This document shows, piece after piece, positions 15,261-24,601 of a stretch of 64,000 nt of DNA. How positions within the stretch are numbered: position 1 is the stretch's first letter; the number at the start of each line of letters is the position of its first letter. The stretch is taken from NCBI GenBank assembly GCA_036392935.1, contig DASVWZ010000292.1, positions 49,329-113,328 of the forward strand. The letters are read 5' to 3'. The stretch is from DASVWZ01 sp036392935. Lineage in GTDB: Bacteria > Acidobacteriota > Terriglobia > Terriglobales > Acidobacteriaceae. The notes below the pieces were generated by a model. The model worked only from the letters and a program-made list of their open reading frames with translations, had not been told where the DNA came from and ran no database searches. The translations under genes and the position numbers were made by a program.

Positions 15261-16898
15261 TCACTGGGGCTTCCGTCGCCCTACGCTGCCCAAAATCCGC
15301 CGCACCTTCTTGGGTGAGACCGATAACCTCGCCGCCACCCGTGACACCTTCCGTCCCTCCCGCTCCCACACCTTGGGAATCACGATCTCGGCGAACTCCT
15401 CCGTAATCTGCTGAAAAGTCTTGTCTCCCACCGACCCCTGCGACCACGCTCGCAGCACTGGATTCACACTTCCGCCCCGTAACACCCGTGTTTTCAGCGT
15501 TTCCAGGTCATCCCACGCGTTCGATTGTTCGCCTTTTGAGAGCGTCGTCGCCTGGTCATAACACCGCCGCGCCGCCTCCGGATCGTCAAAGAATCGATTG
15601 CAAAAAGTTAACCCCTGCCACACGTAAGCGTTTGCTAACAAACGCCGATTCTGCGTCTGTTTGGCCAATTCGACCGCCTCCTGGGCAAAATCCCGCGCCA
15701 TCCTCGCGTGCCCCCCCGGCTCCGTGCTTTCCCCAATCCCCTCCTCAACCCTTGCATTTTCAACCATGCACAGCAAAAGCCGCGCCCGCGCCATCAGAAT
15801 CGCATCCTGCCGGCTCTCGCCCAGCCTAAACGCCGTCTTGGCTTTCTCCTCGGCTAATTCCAGGTCGCCATTGTCCAGATGCAGGTACCCATAATTTAAA
15901 TTCACGCTTCCCAACCCATGATGGTTGCCATGCTTCTCGTAGATCGCCTCCGCCTCGGACAGTTCGTTCAAAGCCTCATGCCGCAGCTGTTCGAAGCGGT
16001 GACGGTACTGCACTTTGCCCGGCCCTTTGCTGGCCTTCCCGCGCGCCGCAGACTTCCGGCGTTTCGCAGCTTCCGCGTCGATTTTTCCCCGCAATTGCGA
16101 GGCGATCAGCCGCTTCGCGTTCGCCATGTTGTTCAGCGAGCGCGCCACATTCCGGTGCATCGGATCAACGCGTTTGTAGTGAGCAATCGCGGCTGCAAAA
16201 TTCTCCAGCGAGTGTTCGTATCGTCCCTGATGGCTGGCAATTCGCCCATATGACGAATGAATGTTGCCCAGTGTCAGCTCGTCATCCGTTTTACTGAGCA
16301 CGGCCTCCACCTCACGCAAAATTTCGATCGCGCGCTTGGCGTCGCCCTTCTGAAAAAAAAGCCAACTTTCCAGCACCCGCATTACGGCCGCCATGGGAGC
16401 GTGGCCCAACTCCTGCGCCAGTTGGCGTCCCTTCACCGCGAATACCAGCGCTTGATCGTATTCACCCTTCATGCGCAGGCAGCGGCCTTTCCAGAAATTC
16501 GCAATCGATAACAATTCCTTGTCGTCGATTTCTTCTTCGAGCGTCAGCACAAAATCCAGATTCCGGATCGCCTCTTCGGTCTTTTCTTCCGTCATGGCGA
16601 GCATGCCCACAGCCATCCGCAAGTGAAGATAATCCCGCACCGAGAGTACCGCCCGCTGCCCGCGCGAAAAACGCCCCACCATATCCTTCAGCAGATCGAA
16701 TTGCTGAAAGCCAATATCGACCCACTGGGCCAGATATCCGGTAAACGGCGCAGCATTCATCTGTGCGGGATCGAATGAGGTCAGAACTTCGCGATGATTT
16801 TCCAGCCGCGCCATCGCCTGCCCCACGCGCCGGCACACCAGATCGTCTTTGAGCTGCGCGAGAAATTCGTCAGAGATTTCAGTCCGGTGATGGTTCAT
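15261..16898 (-). CDS. TPR protein with C-terminal helix-turn-helix, linked to glyoxylate genes
   Basis: 545 aa, no signal peptide or membrane segment. TPR-like repeats cover roughly residues 90-460 (for example NIHSSYGRIASHQGRYEHSL, LGSVNLNYGYLHLDNGDLEL, NAYVWQGLTFCNRFFDDPEA). The C-terminus (about 500-540) EREGRKVSRVAARLSVSPKK, VRRILG resembles a Fis-type HTH. The gene starts 18 bp after the aceB stop on the same strand, so it is probably the last gene of the aceB operon. Likely a cytoplasmic regulator of the glyoxylate shunt; that job is inferred from context. Confidence 0.85.
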   Translation of the reverse strand: MNHHRTEISDEFLAQLKDDLVCRRVGQAMARLENHREVLTSFDPAQMNAAPFTGYLAQWVDIGFQQFDLLKDMVGRFSRGQRAVLSVRDYLHLRMAVGMLAMTEEKTEEAIRNLDFVLTLEEEIDDKELLSIANFWKGRCLRMKGEYDQALVFAVKGRQLAQELGHAPMAAVMRVLESWLFFQKGDAKRAIEILREVEAVLSKTDDELTLGNIHSSYGRIASHQGRYEHSLENFAAAIAHYKRVDPMHRNVARSLNNMANAKRLIASQLRGKIDAEAAKRRKSAARGKASKGPGKVQYRHRFEQLRHEALNELSEAEAIYEKHGNHHGLGSVNLNYGYLHLDNGDLELAEEKAKTAFRLGESRQDAILMARARLLLCMVENARVEEGIGESTEPGGHARMARDFAQEAVELAKQTQNRRLLANAYVWQGLTFCNRFFDDPEAARRCYDQATTLSKGEQSNAWDDLETLKTRVLRGGSVNPVLRAWSQGSVGDKTFQQITEEFAEIVIPKVWEREGRKVSRVAARLSVSPKKVRRILGSVGRRKPQ

Positions 16899-16916
16899 CG
16901 CTCTGGCCGGTGCTTC

Positions 16917-18461
16917 TTAGTCGATATGCTCGTACGCAACCACGGTAAGAAACTCGCCAAATTCCGGGCTGGTTATCATCTGTTTGAACATCTCCGCAGC
17001 CTCGTTCGCCCGTTCCCCGCGCAACTGTTTTCTCTGTTCGTCAATGATCGACCGCACCATCTCCTTGGTCACCGTGCGGCCGTCGTTCAGTTTCGCCCCG
17101 TGTTTCACCCATTGCCACACCTGCGACCGGCAAATCTCCGCCGTAGCCGCATCCTCCATCAGGTTATAAATCGGCACGCATCCCGACCCCCGCAGCCACG
17201 CCTCCAGATACTGCAATCCCACGTCTACATTCCATCGCAATCCCTGCTCCGTGGTGTCACCCTTCGTCACCGCCAGCAGATCGCCCGCGGTCACATGAAC
17301 GTCATCCCTGCGCAAACCAATCTGGTTCGGCGATTTCATGTGCGCGTCGAAAATCTCTTTCGCGATCGGCACCAGACCCGGATGCGCCACCCATGTTCCA
17401 TCATGCCCGGCTTTTACTTCGCGTAATTTGTCCTGCCGTACTTTGTCGAGCGCCTTCTCATTCGCCTGGGGATCGCTCTTGATCGGAATCTGCGCCGCCA
17501 TCCCTCCCATCGCGTGAATTCCGCGGCGGTGGCAGGTTTGGATGAGCAGTTCGACGTAGGATTTCAGAAAATGTTTCTCCATCGTTATCAGCGACCGGTC
17601 CGGCAGCACAAAATCCGGGCGATTCCGAAATTTCTTGATATAGCTGAAAATATAATCCCACCGCCCGCAATTCAGTCCCGCCGAATGATCCCGCAGCTCG
17701 TAAAGAATCTCGTCCATTTCAAATGCCGCCAGAATCGTCTCAATCAGCGCCGTCGCCCGGATTGTCCCGCGCGCTATGCCCAGTTCATCTTGCGCAAAAT
17801 TAAATACATCGTTCCACAGCCGCGCTTCCAGATGGCTTTCCATCTTCGGCAGATAGAAATACGGTCCCGTGCCTTTTTTCATCAGCGCTTTCGCATTGTG
17901 AAAAAAGTACAGACCGAAATCGAACAGCGACGCCGAGATCGGCTGCCCATCGACCTGAAAATGCCGCTCTATCAAATGCCATCCCCGCGGCCGCACCACC
18001 AGCGTCGCAACTTTCGGATTCAGCCTGTACTGTTTACCCTCCGGGCTCACAAAACTGATCGTCCCCGCCACCGCGTCAATCAGGTTCGCTTGGCCCTCAA
18101 TATTGTTCGACCAGGTCGGCGAATTGGAATCCTCAAAATCCGCCATAAAAACATTCGCGCCCGAATTCAGAGCATTGATCATCATCTTCCGTTCGACTGG
18201 CCCGGTGATCTCTACCCTCCGGTGGAGCAAATCATTTGGGATCGGCGCTACCTTCCAATCGCTGCGCCGGATTTCCGCCGTTTCTTGATGGAAATCCGGC
18301 AATTTGCCAGAATCGATCTGCTTTTGTACCTGTTTTCGCCGGCCCAGTAGCTCCTGCCGCCGGGGTTCGAACTTGCGTGCAAGTTTGGTCAGAAATGCAG
18401 AGGCTTCCGGCGTTAGAACCCTGGTTTCGGCCTCTTTGGGCGGGGCTAAAGTAGTCGTCAT
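16917..18461 (-). CDS. aceB: Malate synthase A
   Basis: 514 aa (E. coli AceB is 533). Condenses glyoxylate with acetyl-CoA to malate. Family signatures: PVERKMMINALNSGANVFMA, DFEDSNSPTWSNN, LPKMESHLEARLWNDVF, GTIRATALIETILAAFEMDE (catalytic Arg and Glu region) and GRWDYIFSYIKKFR, and AGHDGTWVAHPGLVP. The open frame extends upstream, but the ATG at 18461 (MTTTLAPPKEAETR) is chosen because GGGAG lies just before it and homology-like sequence starts there. Transcribed divergently from aceA with a 149-bp shared intergenic region. Confidence 0.95.
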   Translation of the reverse strand: MTTTLAPPKEAETRVLTPEASAFLTKLARKFEPRRQELLGRRKQVQKQIDSGKLPDFHQETAEIRRSDWKVAPIPNDLLHRRVEITGPVERKMMINALNSGANVFMADFEDSNSPTWSNNIEGQANLIDAVAGTISFVSPEGKQYRLNPKVATLVVRPRGWHLIERHFQVDGQPISASLFDFGLYFFHNAKALMKKGTGPYFYLPKMESHLEARLWNDVFNFAQDELGIARGTIRATALIETILAAFEMDEILYELRDHSAGLNCGRWDYIFSYIKKFRNRPDFVLPDRSLITMEKHFLKSYVELLIQTCHRRGIHAMGGMAAQIPIKSDPQANEKALDKVRQDKLREVKAGHDGTWVAHPGLVPIAKEIFDAHMKSPNQIGLRRDDVHVTAGDLLAVTKGDTTEQGLRWNVDVGLQYLEAWLRGSGCVPIYNLMEDAATAEICRSQVWQWVKHGAKLNDGRTVTKEMVRSIIDEQRKQLRGERANEAAEMFKQMITSPEFGEFLTVVAYEHID

Positions 18462-18610
18462 AAGGCTCCCATGGTACGTCTCCCAGCGCATGATACCACG
18501 ATGGTGGTAGGTCAAAGCGGACGAGCCGCCCATAGCGGACATCCTCATTTGCCGCGTTGCTGGCTTCCGGCGTCTAATGCGGACTGAGGATGGATCAACA
18601 AGGAGAAACC
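18462..18610. promoter_or_regulatory. Divergent aceB/aceA control region
   Basis: Holds an inverted repeat TACCAC-GATG-GTGGTA (18494-18509), an operator-like palindrome, plus three GCGGAC direct motifs (near 18517, 18535 and 18579). A strong ribosome site AAGGAG (18599-18604 region) serves aceA. Which regulator binds is unknown; the TPR-HTH product is a candidate. Confidence 0.5.
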
Positions 18611-20017
18611 ATGCGTACTCTGTCCAACGCCGAACAAGCCAAACAATGGAAAGTCGACAGCCGCTGGAAGGGCATTGAGCGGCCATATACCCCGCAGGAT
18701 GTCGAAAAGCTCCGCGGCTCCATCCACGTCGAGCATACCCTGGCGCGTCTCGGCGCCGAACGCCTTTGGGCCTTATTGCAGCAGGAGCCCTATATCAACG
18801 CCTTGGGCGCAATGACCGGCAATCAGGCTGTGCAACAGGTGCAGGCTGGCTTGAAAGCCATTTACATGAGCGGATGGCAAGTCGCAGCCGACGCCAACGA
18901 CGCCGGCCATATGTATCCCGACCAAAGTCTATACCCCGCCGACAGCGTTCCCAATGTCGTGCGCAAGGTCAACAACGCGTTGCTGCGCGCCGACCAGATT
19001 CACCACATGGACGCCAAGAACGGCACCTACTGGATGGCGCCCATCGTCGCCGACGCCGAGGCCGGATTCGGCGGCACGCTCAATGCCTTCGAACTCATGA
19101 AGGCCATGATCGAAGCTGGGGCGGCCTGCGTCCACTTCGAAGATCAGCTTTCTTCCGCAAAAAAATGCGGCCATCTTGGAGGTAAGGTTCTCGTTCCAAC
19201 TTCCGAAGCTATCCAGAAGCTCGTTGCCGCTCGTCTCGCCGCCGACGTTATGGGCGTTCCGACCCTCATCATGGCCCGCACTGACGCCGATAGCGCGCAC
19301 CTGCTTACCAGCGATATAGACCCTCGTGATCGCGTTTTCCTGACCGGCGAGCGGACGACCGAAGGTTTCTTCTGTATTCGAGGCGGCATCGATTCCGCCA
19401 TTGCTCGCGGTCTGGCCTATGCCCCTTACGCCGATCTGATCTGGTGCGAAACCTCGCATCCGGACCTCAACGAAGCCCGGCAATTCGCCAATGCCATTCA
19501 TGCTCAGTTCCCAGGCAAAATGCTGGCCTATAACTGCTCGCCATCATTCAACTGGAAGAAGAACCTGGATGACGCCACCATCGCCGAATTCCAGCAGGAA
19601 CTTGGCAAGATGGGTTACAAGTTCCAGTTCGTGACGCTGGCGGGCTTCCATGCTTTAAATCTGAGCATGTTCGAACTGGCTCGCGCCTACAAGGTTAGCG
19701 GCATGGCGGCCTATTCACGGCTGCAGGAAAAAGAATTCAGCCGCGAGTTCTCGCACGGCTACGAAGCCGTAAAGCACCAGCGCTTCGTGGGCACTGGATA
19801 TTTCGACGCGGTCACGCAAGTGATCGCCGGCGGAAATTCTTCCGTTACCGCGCTGGCCGGATCCACCGAAACCGCCCAGTTCGCGGATTTGAAACTGCCA
19901 GTCGTTCCCGAACATGGGCCGGACGCGGCTTGCCAGCCGATTCTTGGCGAATGCCCGCATGTGGCGGTGACTGCTGAAATGCCGGAAGAAGAAATGTTGC
20001 TCCCATCGGGCGATTAA
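18611..20017 (+). CDS. aceA: Isocitrate lyase
   Basis: 468 aa from ATG 18611, chosen because AAGGAG precedes it at optimal spacing. Splits isocitrate to glyoxylate and succinate. Catalytic loop KKCGHLGGK with Cys186; other signatures include WMAPIVADAEAGFGG, VHFEDQLSS, MARTDADSA, YNCSPSFNWKKNLDD and GSSTETAQF-like end (ALAGSTETAQF). The enzyme family normally ends about there; here a ~36-residue extension follows (DLKLPVVPEHGPDAACQPIL...), containing two cysteines. Forms a divergent pair with aceB; an intrinsic terminator follows. Confidence 0.96.
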   Translation: MRTLSNAEQAKQWKVDSRWKGIERPYTPQDVEKLRGSIHVEHTLARLGAERLWALLQQEPYINALGAMTGNQAVQQVQAGLKAIYMSGWQVAADANDAGHMYPDQSLYPADSVPNVVRKVNNALLRADQIHHMDAKNGTYWMAPIVADAEAGFGGTLNAFELMKAMIEAGAACVHFEDQLSSAKKCGHLGGKVLVPTSEAIQKLVAARLAADVMGVPTLIMARTDADSAHLLTSDIDPRDRVFLTGERTTEGFFCIRGGIDSAIARGLAYAPYADLIWCETSHPDLNEARQFANAIHAQFPGKMLAYNCSPSFNWKKNLDDATIAEFQQELGKMGYKFQFVTLAGFHALNLSMFELARAYKVSGMAAYSRLQEKEFSREFSHGYEAVKHQRFVGTGYFDAVTQVIAGGNSSVTALAGSTETAQFADLKLPVVPEHGPDAACQPILGECPHVAVTAEMPEEEMLLPSGD

Positions 20018-20038
20018 TTTTCAAGTAGAAGGGCAAAT

Positions 20039-20077
20039 GAAATGGCCACGGCAAACCAGCCGCGGCCATTTCTTTTT
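20039..20077 (+). terminator. Intrinsic terminator of aceA
   Basis: AAATGGCC-A-CGGC ... GCCG-C-GGCCATTT stem followed by CTTTTTT, 22 bp after the aceA stop. Confidence 0.9.
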
Positions 20078-20090
20078 TACACAAAGTGAA

Positions 20091-21956
20091 CTAGTCGGTA
20101 TCCAGCGGCACGTGCGGTCTCTTGTCGTGGAGGAAAAACTTAGCTCCCAGTTTTGCAGGAATCGTTTGAAACACAGCCGGCGGTTGGTCGAAATCGAAGC
20201 AGTCCGAGAAATCGTCGGCGACTGCGTCGGCAAACCCCAAGGATGGCAGCCCGTACGTGCTTTCGACGAAATGCAAGATGCTTCCAAAATCGTGGGTTAC
20301 GTGCGAAATGTAGCCGCGCTTGGTGTATGGAGAAATCACAATCAGTGGAACCCGAAAGCCGTATTCATACGAATTTAGAATCGGCGGCGCCACGTGATCG
20401 TACATCCCACCCCAGTCATCCCAGGTGATGAAAATCGCTGTGTCCGCCCAATAAGGGCTGTTCCCGACCGCATTGACGATGGAAGCGATCCAAGACGGCC
20501 CGCTGCCGTCATTGCCACCAGGATGGTCCGAAGAAAGACCAGGCGGCATTACCCAACTGACGGCTGGAAGGGCGCTGTTCGAAATGTCGGTTAAGATCGC
20601 TTTTGGCGGCGTGACTACATTGGCTAGCCACTCCGGCCCGGTACACTGGCCACCCGCAGGTTCGTTGGGCTGACAAATGTGATTGATCGAATTAGGAGCC
20701 GTCCAGATATCAGTCCCGTTTCCCTCGGTGTAATATTTCCAGCTTATTTTCTTCTGATCGAGCAAGTCGGACAGCGTAGTGTGTTCAAAGCAGGGATACA
20801 TGAAGGATAGGTTTCCGTCTGGATCGATCAGCGGAGCCAATTCAGCGGCGGGCGCTATGCATCCGGTTATGCCGGATCCGTCCGGCGTGCTCGGGTTCCC
20901 GGAAACAAACAGGTCACTGGTCTCACTCGGCGCCGAGGTAGCCGAGAAAATAAATTGATGAGCCGGATAGCTGTCGCCCTGGTTTGTCTGGAACATGCGA
21001 TCGGCGAAGGTGTAGGTTTCCGCCATCTGGAAGTAGGGCGCGACGTCGCCTGCTTGCACATAGACGTACGTCGGATTCGGCGGGGGCGTACAAGTGCCCG
21101 GGCCCCCCGGACACTCTATTGGTATAAGATCTGCGCCATCCATCTTGCCGCCATCGTACATGAGAACGAATTCGGGATGGTCGTGGTACGGATTGTATGT
21201 GTCGTCCAAGGGGCGAGAAACTAAGGGGATAGTTTGACCTTCTGAGTTCAGGCCGGAACTGGCTATATCTGCTCCTGCCGCAATCAACTTCGGGTCGTGA
21301 AACATGTTATCAGTGCTGCGGTTTTCCTGAAAAAGCACGATCACGTGGCCAATCGATCCGGGAATACTGACGTTAACGGTTGTGGAAGACTGGTCCGTTC
21401 CGCCCGGCCCTTTTGCAGTGGCTACATACGTCTGCGTCGCCGTGGGAGTAACGTCCAGCGAGCCACTCGCCGCCACTCCTCCTATTCCTGAGATGGTCAC
21501 CGATGTCGCATTGCTGCTGCTCCACGTAAGCTTGCTCGGCTGGCCGGCGTAAATGGCCTGGGGTGAAGCTTCGAGGCTGATTTTGGGAGCATCCGGGGAA
21601 GTATTTACCGTAACCGTTGCGGTCGCCTGGGTAGTACCGCCCGACCCTGTGGCAGTCAACGTGTATGTGGTGGTGCTGCTTGGCGTTACTTTCTTTGAAG
21701 CACTTAAATCGACATTGCCGATACCCTGGATGCTCACGCTAGTCGCGTTGGTTGTTTTCCAGGTTAGCGTGCTCGATTGTCCGGGGTCTACCGCGGTTGG
21801 ATTAGCCGAGAAAGTGACCGTTGGCGCGAGTGGCGTCGGTTGACCGGAAGAAGGTGGATCCTGGCTTGAACCGCTGCCTCCACTGCTTCCGCCCCCACAA
21901 CCACTGCATGCAAGCCACAGGCACAGAACCAGGATGGTCTGAGCTCGAGAAAGCAT
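20091..21956 (-). CDS. Secreted phosphoesterase (PF04185 / phospholipase C-like) with two Ig-like repeats
   Basis: 621 aa lipoprotein: signal peptide ending in lipobox LACSGC, then a Gly/Ser-rich linker. Two tandem ~80-residue Ig-like/PKD-type repeats (residues ~45-200), each with STLTWKTTNATSVSIQGIG-like cores. The catalytic domain follows: HVIVLFQENRSTDNMFHD (the ENRSFDxxF motif of this family), PGLSSDHPGGNDGSGPSW and IFITWDDWGGMYDHVAPP, carrying metal and phosphate-binding residues. Related enzymes are acid phosphatases and phospholipases C; substrate unknown. Anchored at the membrane, probably scavenging phosphate. Confidence 0.9.
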   Translation of the reverse strand: MLSRAQTILVLCLWLACSGCGGGSSGGSGSSQDPPSSGQPTPLAPTVTFSANPTAVDPGQSSTLTWKTTNATSVSIQGIGNVDLSASKKVTPSSTTTYTLTATGSGGTTQATATVTVNTSPDAPKISLEASPQAIYAGQPSKLTWSSSNATSVTISGIGGVAASGSLDVTPTATQTYVATAKGPGGTDQSSTTVNVSIPGSIGHVIVLFQENRSTDNMFHDPKLIAAGADIASSGLNSEGQTIPLVSRPLDDTYNPYHDHPEFVLMYDGGKMDGADLIPIECPGGPGTCTPPPNPTYVYVQAGDVAPYFQMAETYTFADRMFQTNQGDSYPAHQFIFSATSAPSETSDLFVSGNPSTPDGSGITGCIAPAAELAPLIDPDGNLSFMYPCFEHTTLSDLLDQKKISWKYYTEGNGTDIWTAPNSINHICQPNEPAGGQCTGPEWLANVVTPPKAILTDISNSALPAVSWVMPPGLSSDHPGGNDGSGPSWIASIVNAVGNSPYWADTAIFITWDDWGGMYDHVAPPILNSYEYGFRVPLIVISPYTKRGYISHVTHDFGSILHFVESTYGLPSLGFADAVADDFSDCFDFDQPPAVFQTIPAKLGAKFFLHDKRPHVPLDTD

Positions 21957-22235
21957 TAATTTCTCCCGTCATAACAAAGTTCGCCCCGGAAAGTGTGATT
22001 ATAACCGCAGACCTCAGTTCGCAATACATCTTTCGCGGGCCACGGCAACTACTACGGTCGGTAAGCTTAGCGTTTGCAATAGAAACACGTCGGAGGGTTG
22101 GGGCGCTCCACAATCAAGCACGCCCGCCGTTGACCATCGTCAAGTTTTGTTGCGCAGATTTCTGAGCTGGGGTGGCGAGAAACGCAGCTTGCCAGGCTCC
22201 GAGGTCAGCCGGCACCACTGGAGACCGCCGATGAC

Positions 22236-22264
22236 AAAAAAAGCAGCGGCGATTTGCCGCTGCC
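22236..22264 (-). terminator. Intrinsic terminator downstream of the Ig-like lipoprotein gene
   Basis: Read on the minus strand, GCAGCGGC-AAATC-GCCGCTGC is followed by a run of seven T. It lies about 25 bp after the stop of the gene ending at 22287. The remaining ~270 bp to 21957 show no further feature. Confidence 0.88.
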
Positions 22265-22286
22265 CATAAATCCGACCAGGATGTTC

Positions 22287-22808
22287 CTATCCGCCAGTTG
22301 TTGCCGACGGACCGCATTGACCATCGTCGCTTGGCTTGCTGCCAGCAGCGGACGACACACCTACGTAGACCGGTTGCGAAGCGACCTTATTGTAGGTTGC
22401 GACGATCTCGTAAGAGCCCGTCAGTACCCATGCCGGCGTGGTCGCCGATCCGGAGTTGTAATAGGTGCACACGAATGGCGCTATGGCCGTTACCAAGCCT
22501 GTGGGGCTCACGCTCACCGTTTGCGGATTGGCGGATGACGTCGGAGGCAAAGACCCTCCCAGGTCATCGGTTCCAATTGGGGTTGCAGTGTAAGTAACCA
22601 CCCCGGTCAGATTCTTGGTAGCCATGCTGCTGTAGTTGCCGGTCGCGACCAACTGGATGGTTCCGCCTGCACCCTGGAGTTGGAAACTTCCGGATGTAGA
22701 AGCAAGCGTAACGGACTGTAAAGTACCGACCGCCGGGTTCCCGCACCCCACAAGTAGTGCGAATAGCCCCAATCCTATCAACCCGGCCAAAGAAATTGTG
22801 CGTTTCAC
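22287..22808 (-). CDS. Small lipoprotein with bacterial Ig-like (Big) domain
   Basis: 173 aa from a GTG start (VKRTISLAGLIGLGLFALLVGC gives a signal peptide with lipobox LVGC). The GTG is preferred over an upstream TTG at 22835 because GGGAGGA precedes it. The mature part has a Big-like pattern: QSVTLASTSGSFQLQGAGGT, QLVATGNYSSMATKNLTGVV, TYTAT, VSVSPTGLVTAIAP, then a 40-residue tail with two cysteines. Surface-exposed; likely structural or adhesive. Function not recognised beyond the fold. Confidence 0.75.
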   Translation of the reverse strand: MKRTISLAGLIGLGLFALLVGCGNPAVGTLQSVTLASTSGSFQLQGAGGTIQLVATGNYSSMATKNLTGVVTYTATPIGTDDLGGSLPPTSSANPQTVSVSPTGLVTAIAPFVCTYYNSGSATTPAWVLTGSYEIVATYNKVASQPVYVGVSSAAGSKPSDDGQCGPSATTGG

Positions 22809-22973
22809 GTTGGAAAATCCTCCCACTTGTTCCAACTTGAATGTTGTCAGCTTCGTCTTGTCCGAGCAAGAAAAATGTGTGGTTACTATGCAATCGAACG
22901 TGCATGTCCGATGGTTACACGGTTCGAGTTAGGGGCCTGTCTACACGCCTTTGGAGCCAGTACGGAAGGCGTT

Positions 22974-23357
22974 CTAACACTGTGTTTCCTTTACTAGCTC
23001 ACCGTGGATCTTTCGCCCACTCGGCAAAGTCACCAGGATCTTCTTGCCATGGATCTCCACTGTTACCTCTTTGCCGTTTGCCGAAACCAGGTCCTGTACT
23101 TCGTCGAGCACAGGCGTTTCATAGGCCGTGCACGAGTAATTGCCGGCGCCGTACTTAAATGCAAAATCGACGGTGAAACGCGCCACCGTTGGAAAGCGAC
23201 TCATGGGAAAGCTGTTTGTCTGCTTGATCTGGCGCACACTGACGATCTTTGCGGTAAAAACTCCCTCAGGAGGGGTGGCGGGAGCTTGCGCCAGGGCAAA
23301 ACTAGCGGCAATCAGCAACGCGAAGAGCGACCAACGGCCCTCGGTCCAGCATTTCAT
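22974..23357 (-). CDS. Small exported protein of unknown function
   Basis: 127 aa from ATG 23357 (MKCWTEGRWSLFALLIAASF, then ALAQ, a clear signal peptide). The upstream extension of the open frame lacks coding character. The mature part has alternating beta-strand segments (VRQIKQTNSFPMSRFPTVAR, FTVDFAFKYGAGNYSCTAYE, VTVEIHGKKILVTLPSGRKI). No family recognised. One of three small exported proteins in this stretch, all on the minus strand. Confidence 0.7.
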   Translation of the reverse strand: MKCWTEGRWSLFALLIAASFALAQAPATPPEGVFTAKIVSVRQIKQTNSFPMSRFPTVARFTVDFAFKYGAGNYSCTAYETPVLDEVQDLVSANGKEVTVEIHGKKILVTLPSGRKIHGELVKETQC

Positions 23358-23477
23358 AAACCCTAGGCCTATCTTTACCAACCTGATTATAGCGCCGGGC
23401 CCTGACCTGCGCACCTTGACCCATGCCATGAAACACGCGAGGAGCGAAGTGCGTTGAGAATTCGTGAATCGATTCAA

Positions 23478-23600
23478 CAAAAGGGGGCGGGCGTGCGGTG
23501 GGTCACTCCGGTGAGGACCGGTGCTTCGTACTTTCACGAAGGGGAGGACCGAGGCCTCAAGCGAAACTGCCGTACCTACCCACGCCCGAGTGCCAACACC
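23478..23600. other. Possible structured RNA region
   Basis: Inside a 318-bp gene-free interval. The outer arms GGGCGTG and CACGCCC can pair, enclosing hairpins CCGGT-GAGG-ACCGG, CTTCGT-ACTTTC-ACGAAG and GAGG...CCTC. It does not contain the SRP RNA apical motif, RNase P core or any riboswitch consensus I could recognise. Strand unclear. Confidence 0.3.
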
Positions 23601-23675
23601 CTAACAAACTTTGTAAAACAATTCAACCATTTGTTGTTTGGTTTGGTTTTTGGTCCAAGCGGACCCTTATCGGCG

Positions 23676-23927
23676 CTAGTCTTTGAGCGGCACTACCAGG
23701 TTGGCACCCTCGCAGAACGTGGCGACGCGCTGCAGTCCGCCATCCGGCTGTTGCATCAGCTTTACGGGGCCGTAGCAGTACACGGCATGACCCGAATCGG
23801 CAAAGTACCACTGACCGCCCTTACGTGTGTGTTGCCCGGTTGGGTGATTTGAGTCAGCAGGCATTTTGGGCAAAGCTTGCTGGCTGTGAATAGACAACGA
23901 CAACAGCATGGCTGCCAGGACTTTCAT
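23676..23927 (-). CDS. Short exported protein of unknown function
   Basis: 83 aa. N-terminal signal-like segment MKVLAAMLLSLSIHSQQALP, then a mature part with two cysteines (VYCYGPVKLM, ATFCEGANLVVP). Ends with VPLKD at 23676. It precedes (by 24 bp, same strand) the stop-distal end of a gene with a membrane anchor, so the two may be co-transcribed. No family recognised. Confidence 0.6.
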   Translation of the reverse strand: MKVLAAMLLSLSIHSQQALPKMPADSNHPTGQHTRKGGQWYFADSGHAVYCYGPVKLMQQPDGGLQRVATFCEGANLVVPLKD

Positions 23928-23951
23928 AGGGTCTCACTCCTGGCCCGGATT

Positions 23952-24353
23952 TCAGATTTGCCACGGCGTCCGGCGCGCGTCCGTCACTTCGTACTCGTTG
24001 TGGATGGGTGGCTTTTGCGCTTTACCGGCTTTGTGGCTGTTCTTTGCATTTGCGCGTGGCGCACCCTCGGTCGATGGGATTTGCGCCTGCTCCTTCGCCG
24101 GAGCCTGGGCCTGAGCTGCGGCGCGTTGTTTGCTGAACAGCTTGTCTTTTAAATGACTGAACTGCTGGGAATCAGAAAACAGTACCTGGATCAAGCCCCG
24201 CTGATTGTCGATGGTACGTCCCTGCTCCACCACCAACATGGCCATCAAACCGTAGGAGACAACAAAAAGAAAAACCAAAACAGGCAACAGTGTGCGTTTC
24301 GGCTTCACTTCACCTAAAGGGTCATTTGCCGTCCAATTCAACAAGTTCCCCAC
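23952..24353 (-). CDS. Single-pass membrane protein of unknown function
   Basis: About 133 aa from a GTG at 24353 (the open frame extends to 24488, but the first 45 codons look non-coding; TTG starts at 24344 and 24341 are alternatives). One transmembrane helix (TLLPVLVFLFVVSYGLMAML) followed by a coiled-coil-like segment (VVEQGRTIDNQRGLIQVLFS) and a low-complexity basic Ala/Gln/Lys tail. No family recognised; the start is uncertain. Confidence 0.55.
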   Translation of the reverse strand: MGNLLNWTANDPLGEVKPKRTLLPVLVFLFVVSYGLMAMLVVEQGRTIDNQRGLIQVLFSDSQQFSHLKDKLFSKQRAAAQAQAPAKEQAQIPSTEGAPRANAKNSHKAGKAQKPPIHNEYEVTDARRTPWQI

Positions 24354-24601
24354 CCCAATCTGGGCCTCGGGCAGCAGGCTAGGTGGTTGAAAGCACCTTG
24401 TCCACCATCCCGTGGAGGTCGTGTACTCGCCTGCCAACAAACGACTTAGGAAAAAATTGGCGTCTTCCCACCGAGGCTTCGCGTGCAACCGCGTGCACTT
24501 TTTGAGTAACCACCCCGTGATTACGAATGTCAGTTGCGCCGAAAGCCGCTCTGGGCAGGGGATTTGGAGGAAGTTGAAGTACCTCAGCGGAACTGTACCG
24601 C

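Noticed and set aside
15217..15414. 65-aa plus-strand ORF antisense to the TPR gene
   Set aside because: Overlaps the coding 3' end of the TPR-HTH gene in the antisense direction; no domain.
23478..23600. 4.5S SRP RNA or RNase P RNA
   Set aside because: Lacks the GGAAGGNAGCAGCC apical motif and the RNase P core, so the hairpins were not assigned to either family.
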